Shown: positions 14,574 to 18,657 of the stretch, piece by piece
How positions within the stretch are numbered: the first letter of the stretch is position 1
How the letters are laid out: every line of letters begins with the position of its first letter
Assembly (NCBI GenBank): GCA_036260375.1
Contig: DASZZZ010000067.1
Span: 1 to 18,657, forward strand
Direction: 5' to 3'
Source: DASZZZ01 sp036260375
Lineage (GTDB): Bacteria; Actinomycetota; CADDZG01; WHSQ01
DNA length: 18,657 bases
Notes under the pieces: generated by a model
Database searches by the model: none
Seen by the model: only the letters and a program-made list of their open reading frames with translations
Told to the model about the DNA's origin: nothing
Made by a program: the position numbers and the translations under genes

Positions 14574-16442
14574 GTGACGGCGGCGGGGGGCGGCCCCGGG
14601 ACGCCGCGCGACGCGCTCGTCACGGACGTGCTCGTCGACCGGCGCCGGCTGCTCGGCACCGCGGCGGCCGCCGGGGCGCTGAGCGCTCTTGGGTCACGAC
14701 CGGCCGAGGCCGCGACGGCGCGCTGGAGCGATCCGGCGACGTGGCGCGACGGCGTTCCCGGCAGACGCGACGTCGCCGTGGTCCGCGGCCGTGTGCTGCT
14801 CGACGTCGACGTGCGCGTCGCGGGCGTCGTGGTGAAGCCGGGGGCCGCGCTCGTCTTCGATCCGCGCCGCAGCCGCTCGCTGTCGTCGACCGGCAACGTC
14901 GTCGTCGAGGGCGCGCTCGTCATGCGACCGGCGCGCGCCTCCGTGCGCCACACGATCACGTTCGAGGGCGTCGACGAGGAGCGCTTCGTCGGCGGCGGTC
15001 ACGAGGTGCTCCGGAGCGACGTCGGGCTGTGGGTCATGCACCACGGCTACCTAGACGTCACCGGCACGCCCAAGCGCGCCTGGGCACGCGCAGCCGGCGC
15101 CGTGGCGGCCGGCGCGACCGCCGTCGAGCTCGACGCCGATCCCGACGGCTGGCGCGTCGGCGACGAGATCGTCGTGACGCCGACGGGCCCTCCGGCGCCC
15201 GGCCACCACGAGCGCTTCGACGCCGCGCGCGTCGCCGCGGTCGACGGGCGGCGCGTGACCCTCGACCGCGCCACGGTCCACTCCCATCCGGCGGTCGAGG
15301 TCGCTCCCGGCACGACGCTCACGGCGGAGGTGCTCAACCTGACGCGCAACGTGCGCATCGGCGGGACGCGCGGGGGCCGGGCGCACGTGTTCGTCCACTC
15401 GCAGCATCCGCAGACGATTCAGCACGCGGTCGTACGCCACGTCGGGCCGCGTCGCACGACCCGCTCGGTGACGACCGCGGTGCTCGGCCGCTACGGCATG
15501 CACTTCCACCATTCCTACGACGGGAGCCGCGGCAGCGTCGTGCGCGGCGTCGTCGTGCGCGACTGCGGCAACCACTCGTTCGTCCCCCACACGAGCCACG
15601 GCACCACGTTCGACTCCTGCATCGCATACGACGTGCTCGAGAGCCCGTTCTGGTGGGACGAGGGCGACACGACCCACGACACGCGCTGGCAGTCGTGTGT
15701 CGCGGCGCGGGTCGGCTATCACAACCCGATCGACGCGACCGATCTCACCGGCTTCTTCCTCGGGCGCGGCACCGGCAACACGGCGGCGGGCTGCGTCGCG
15801 ACCGGCGTCGGGGGCCAGTCGAACGCGAGTGGCTTCGAGTGGCCCCCCGCCCCCGCCGCGGGCGTGTGGCTCTTCGAGGACTGCGTCGCGCACGACAACG
15901 CCGTCGACGGCGCGTTCGTGTGGCAGCACAACGACCACGCCAACGTCGTGACACGTCTCGTCGCCTACCACAACGGCAAGACCGGCATAGAGCACGGCTC
16001 GTTCGCCAACTCGTTCCGGTACGAGGACGTCACGCTGTTCGGAAACGCGGAGTCACAGCTCAAGCTCCACGCGAACGCGGAGTCGACGGGCGACGCGTTG
16101 TCGTTCGAGCGCGTGTCGTTCGACGGCGGCGGCGTGTCGCCGGCGGGCATCGTCGTCGCCATGCATCTCGAGAACGCGACCCGGCCGGCGCGCTTCACGG
16201 ACTGCGTGTTCCGCGGACACACGCTTGCTGCGGTGCGCATCGCAGAGGTCGGGACCAACTTCTTCGGTCTCGAGGACTTCGTGCGCACGCGCGTCGGCGA
16301 CCAGCAGCGCGACCTCGAGCCCGGCGACTTCGACCTCGCGCGCATGGCGGGCGGGGGCCGCGTGCGCGTCCAGCGTCAGCAGCCCGAGGCGTACCAGCTC
16401 GACGCCCAGGGAAACGTCACGCCGATCCCGCCGTTCGCATGA
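14574..16442 (+). CDS. Tat-exported G8-domain, right-handed beta-helix protein (CEMIP/TMEM2-like architecture)
   Basis: A 622-residue exported protein. A twin-arginine signal (DRRRLLG at 22-28, Ala-rich core, AEA/ATA cleavage near 46-49) precedes a G8 domain (about 50-150): ARWSDPATWRDGVPGRRD, then RVLLDVDV and VKPGAALVFD. Next come GYLDVTGTPKRAW and DGWRVGDEIVVTP, matching the segment after G8 in the animal hyaluronan-degrading proteins CEMIP/TMEM2, and EVLNLTRNVRIGG. A beta-helix follows (about 260-600) with GMHFHHSYDG (308-317), VVVRDCGNHSFVPHTSHGTT and ESPFWWDEGDTTHDTR, which parallel the His/Asp-rich helix turns of those proteins. A polysaccharide-binding or -cleaving role outside the membrane is inferred; catalytic residues are not proven. 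The GTG at 14574 follows GAGGGG by about 10 bases. The stop overlaps the oxidase start (ATGA). Confidence 0.83.
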   Translation: MTAAGGGPGTPRDALVTDVLVDRRRLLGTAAAAGALSALGSRPAEAATARWSDPATWRDGVPGRRDVAVVRGRVLLDVDVRVAGVVVKPGAALVFDPRRSRSLSSTGNVVVEGALVMRPARASVRHTITFEGVDEERFVGGGHEVLRSDVGLWVMHHGYLDVTGTPKRAWARAAGAVAAGATAVELDADPDGWRVGDEIVVTPTGPPAPGHHERFDAARVAAVDGRRVTLDRATVHSHPAVEVAPGTTLTAEVLNLTRNVRIGGTRGGRAHVFVHSQHPQTIQHAVVRHVGPRRTTRSVTTAVLGRYGMHFHHSYDGSRGSVVRGVVVRDCGNHSFVPHTSHGTTFDSCIAYDVLESPFWWDEGDTTHDTRWQSCVAARVGYHNPIDATDLTGFFLGRGTGNTAAGCVATGVGGQSNASGFEWPPAPAAGVWLFEDCVAHDNAVDGAFVWQHNDHANVVTRLVAYHNGKTGIEHGSFANSFRYEDVTLFGNAESQLKLHANAESTGDALSFERVSFDGGGVSPAGIVVAMHLENATRPARFTDCVFRGHTLAAVRIAEVGTNFFGLEDFVRTRVGDQQRDLEPGDFDLARMAGGGRVRVQRQQPEAYQLDAQGNVTPIPPFA

Positions 16443-17935
16443 CGCCGGGGACGCGCGACGCCGCCGGCCCTGTCGTGCCGCCGGGTGACGCGCGCTACCC
16501 CACGCTGGTGCGCGGCTTCAACTTGCGATGGGTGGGCGCGCCCGCCTACGTCGAGGTCGTCCGCGACGCCGGCGAGGTCGTCGACGCCCTGCGCCGCGCG
16601 CTCGACGCCGGCCTGCGCGTCACCGTGCGAGGCGGCGGGCACTGCTACGAGGACTTCGTCTCTGGAAACGACGGGGGCGTGATCCTCGACCTCTCCCCGA
16701 TGCACGCGGTCTACCGCGACGGCGCGTCGGACCGCTACGTGGTCGAGGGCGGGGCGACGCTGTGGAACGTCTACGGCGAGCTGTACCGGCGGTACGGGGT
16801 CACGCTGCCGGGCGGGTCGTGCTACTCGGTCGGCGCGGGCGGGCACGTGACCGGTGGCGGATACGGACTGCTGTCGCGCAAGCACGGCCTCGTCGTCGAC
16901 TACCTCGACGCGGTCGAGATGGCATGCGTCGACGCGTCCGGCGAGGTCGAGCTCGTGACGGTCGAGCGCGGCTCGACGGCGACCGACGAGGCGGACCTCC
17001 TGTGGGCCAACCAGGGCGGCGGCGGCGGGAACTTCGGGATCGTGACGAAGTTCGTCTTCCGCGATCCCCCGCCGGCACCGGCCGAGGCGCTGCTCCTGAC
17101 GCTTGCATGGGACTGGGCCGGTCTCACCGAGGACGCCTTCGCACGCCTCGTGGGGAACTACGGCGCGTTCCTCGCCGCGAACAGCGACGTCGACAGCCCG
17201 TACGACGGCCTGTTCGCGCTGCTCCACCTCACGCAACGAGCGCCCCACCCGGCACCGTCGACGCAGGTCGTCCTCACGGCGCAGTACGTCGGGGCACGGT
17301 CGGAGCTGTTGCGCGACTTCGCACGCGCCGTGTGCGACGGGCTCCCATCCGCCGTGGGTCAGCGCGCGCCGGTCGGGTGGCATCACTTCGCGCTTCCGAC
17401 GACCGACGTGCGCGCGCTGCCGTGGCTGTTCGCGACGCAGACGCTCAACGGCTCGGGGCCGAACCGGCGCGGCAAGTACAAGTCGGCGTACATGAAGCGG
17501 CCCTTCCCCGCGTCGCAGGTCGAGGCGATGTGGCGTCACCTCGCCGACGCCCGCGTGCCGAACACGCAGGCGCTGCTGCAAGTCGACTCCTACGGCTGTC
17601 GCGTGAACGCGGTCGCACCGGACGCGACCGCGATACCGCAACGATCGTCGATCATGAAGCTGCAGTACCAGACGTACTGGACCGACTCCACGCAGGACTC
17701 CGAGAACCTCGAGTGGATCCGCGCGTTCTACCGCGACATGTACGGCGAGCGCGGGCCGTACCCGGACGACGTCGTCGACGGCTGCTACGTCAACTACCCC
17801 GACGTCGACCTCGAGGATTGGCAGTACCTCTACTACAAGGACGCGTACGCGCGCCTGCAGCGTGTCAAACGACGCTGGGACCCCAACGACGTCTTCAACC
17901 ACGCGCAGTCGATCGAGCTGCCGCCCGACGCGTGA
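16439..17935 (+). CDS. FAD-linked oxidase, berberine bridge enzyme type (bicovalent flavin)
   Basis: A 498-residue oxidase with an N-terminal PCMH-type FAD domain and a C-terminal BBE segment. VRGGGHCYEDF supplies His68 and GGSCYSVGAGGHVTGGGYG supplies Cys128. The two are 60 residues apart, as in glucooligosaccharide oxidase (His70/Cys130), so FAD should be attached through both. LWANQGGGGGNFGIVTKF is the next FAD-contact region. The BBE end reads CYVNYPDVDLEDW, then YYKDAYARLQRVKRRWDPNDVFNHAQSI. Members oxidise sugars or other alcohols and reduce O2 to H2O2; a sugar substrate fits the G8-domain partner but is inference. No signal peptide is visible, unlike many secreted relatives. The ATG at 16439 overlaps the upstream stop by 4 bases. 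The longer frame back to 14510 is antisense-phase shadow of the G8 gene. It ends just before the rRNA terminator hairpin. Confidence 0.9.
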   Translation: MTPGTRDAAGPVVPPGDARYPTLVRGFNLRWVGAPAYVEVVRDAGEVVDALRRALDAGLRVTVRGGGHCYEDFVSGNDGGVILDLSPMHAVYRDGASDRYVVEGGATLWNVYGELYRRYGVTLPGGSCYSVGAGGHVTGGGYGLLSRKHGLVVDYLDAVEMACVDASGEVELVTVERGSTATDEADLLWANQGGGGGNFGIVTKFVFRDPPPAPAEALLLTLAWDWAGLTEDAFARLVGNYGAFLAANSDVDSPYDGLFALLHLTQRAPHPAPSTQVVLTAQYVGARSELLRDFARAVCDGLPSAVGQRAPVGWHHFALPTTDVRALPWLFATQTLNGSGPNRRGKYKSAYMKRPFPASQVEAMWRHLADARVPNTQALLQVDSYGCRVNAVAPDATAIPQRSSIMKLQYQTYWTDSTQDSENLEWIRAFYRDMYGERGPYPDDVVDGCYVNYPDVDLEDWQYLYYKDAYARLQRVKRRWDPNDVFNHAQSIELPPDA

Positions 17936-17966
17936 TCGCGACGGCGCGCCGAGGCGCGCCCGGACG

Positions 17967-17998
17967 CGAAAGGGCCGCCCCGCAGGGCGGCCCTTTCG
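17967..17998. terminator. Strong hairpin terminator shared by rRNA operon and oxidase gene
   Basis: A perfect 14-base stem (17967-17980 paired with 17985-17998) with the loop CGCA lies 7 bases beyond the predicted 5S 3' end and 31 bases beyond the oxidase stop. Each arm ends in a short A/T stretch (GAAAGGG/CCCTTTC). There is no long T-run, as is common in high-GC actinobacteria. It probably stops transcription from both sides. Confidence 0.8.
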
Positions 17999-18005
17999 AG
18001 AAAGA

Positions 18006-18123
18006 TCCCGGCGGCGACCTACTCTCCCACCCCGTCACCAGGGCAGTACCATCGGCGCTGGAGGGCTTAACTTCTGGGTTCGGAATGGAGCCAGGTGTGT
18101 CCCCTCCGCTATGGCCACCGGAA
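18006..18123 (-). rRNA. rrf: 5S ribosomal RNA
   Basis: The minus strand reads TTCCGGTGGCCATAGCGG at the 5' end, then CCTGGCTCCATTCCGAACC and AGAAGTTAAGCCCTCCAG, and ends GTAGGTCGCCGCCGGGA, the conserved 5S landmarks. I placed the ends by pairing the terminal helix: ten 5' bases from 18123 pair with ten 3' bases ending at 18006. Length is 118, normal for 5S. It follows 23S in the same operon after a spacer of about 130 bases. Confidence 0.95.
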
Positions 18124-18253
18124 ACCGCTATTCGTTTGTCGTGGTTCGGACTGGAGCCGGCACGCGGCCGAACGTCCGAACCGTGCGGCGCCCGACGAGC
18201 GGGCGTCGCGCCGTCCAGGCGGGGCCCTGGACCCTCCAAAGCGAGCGCGAGCG
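18124..18253 (-). other. 23S-5S internal spacer, no tRNA
   Basis: This rRNA operon spacer contains no tRNA-like cloverleaf on either strand. It holds a perfect 9-base inverted repeat (GGTTCGGAC at 18143-18151, GTCCGAACC at 18174-18182) and a smaller hairpin (CGCCCG/CGGGCG, 18189-18205). These may be processing stems for RNase III-type maturation. The exact boundaries depend on the 23S and 5S ends, which are inferred. Confidence 0.6.

Positions 18254-18657
<404 letters not shown>

Noticed and set aside
14510..16438. Upstream part of the 1141-residue frame that ends in the FAD oxidase
   Set aside because: It is another frame of the G8-domain gene. The oxidase homology begins just after the ATG at 16439, so no fusion protein is claimed.
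18124..18253. Possible tRNA in the 23S-5S spacer
   Set aside because: No cloverleaf pairing, T-loop TTCRA pattern with a matching acceptor stem, or CCA end was found on either strand.

Overview
The window is very GC-rich, with strong G/C bias at third codon positions, tightly packed genes, several 1-14 base start/stop overlaps and GTG/TTG starts. Together with leaderless-type promoters (TAG[C/G]GT 7-8 bases before ATG), TrpB2, a DUF1015 protein and an actinobacterial-looking 23S/5S end, this points to an actinomycetote, perhaps of an uncultivated Thermoleophilia- or Acidimicrobiia-like lineage. The class assignment is inference.

Left (1-4509): a two-subunit thiamine-diphosphate decarboxylase (sulfopyruvate/phosphonopyruvate decarboxylase type) on the minus strand, cut by the window edge. 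It is divergent from trpB2 (TrpB-like PLP enzyme), which is followed by a DUF1015 protein. A small membrane protein with an Ada-like Cys/His motif converges on the DUF1015 gene and overlaps its 3' end.

Centre (4510-11325): a transport block on the plus strand. It starts with a secreted, membrane-anchored protein with a DNRLRE/jelly-roll-like ectodomain. A branched-chain-amino-acid-type (Liv/HAAT) ABC transporter follows: lipoprotein binding protein, two permeases and two ATPases. The five transporter genes are collinear, and the last four are physically coupled. The binding protein carries an unusually long disordered stalk.

Right-centre (11360-14511): a minus-strand pair (diacylglycerol/sphingoid-base kinase family protein translationally coupled to a small Rossmann-fold protein), a plus-strand metallo-beta-lactamase-fold hydrolase, and a minus-strand TPR protein.

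Right (14574-17935): a two-gene operon with an ATGA overlap. It encodes a Tat-exported G8-domain/right-handed beta-helix protein with the architecture of animal CEMIP/TMEM2, and a berberine-bridge-type oxidase with both residues for bicovalent FAD. This is the most unusual gene pair in the window and is a candidate for a polysaccharide-processing system.

End (17967-18657): the tail of an rRNA operon transcribed leftwards, with the 3' part of 23S, a spacer without tRNA, 5S and a strong hairpin terminator that probably also serves the convergent oxidase gene. No mobile element, CRISPR array or tRNA was seen.
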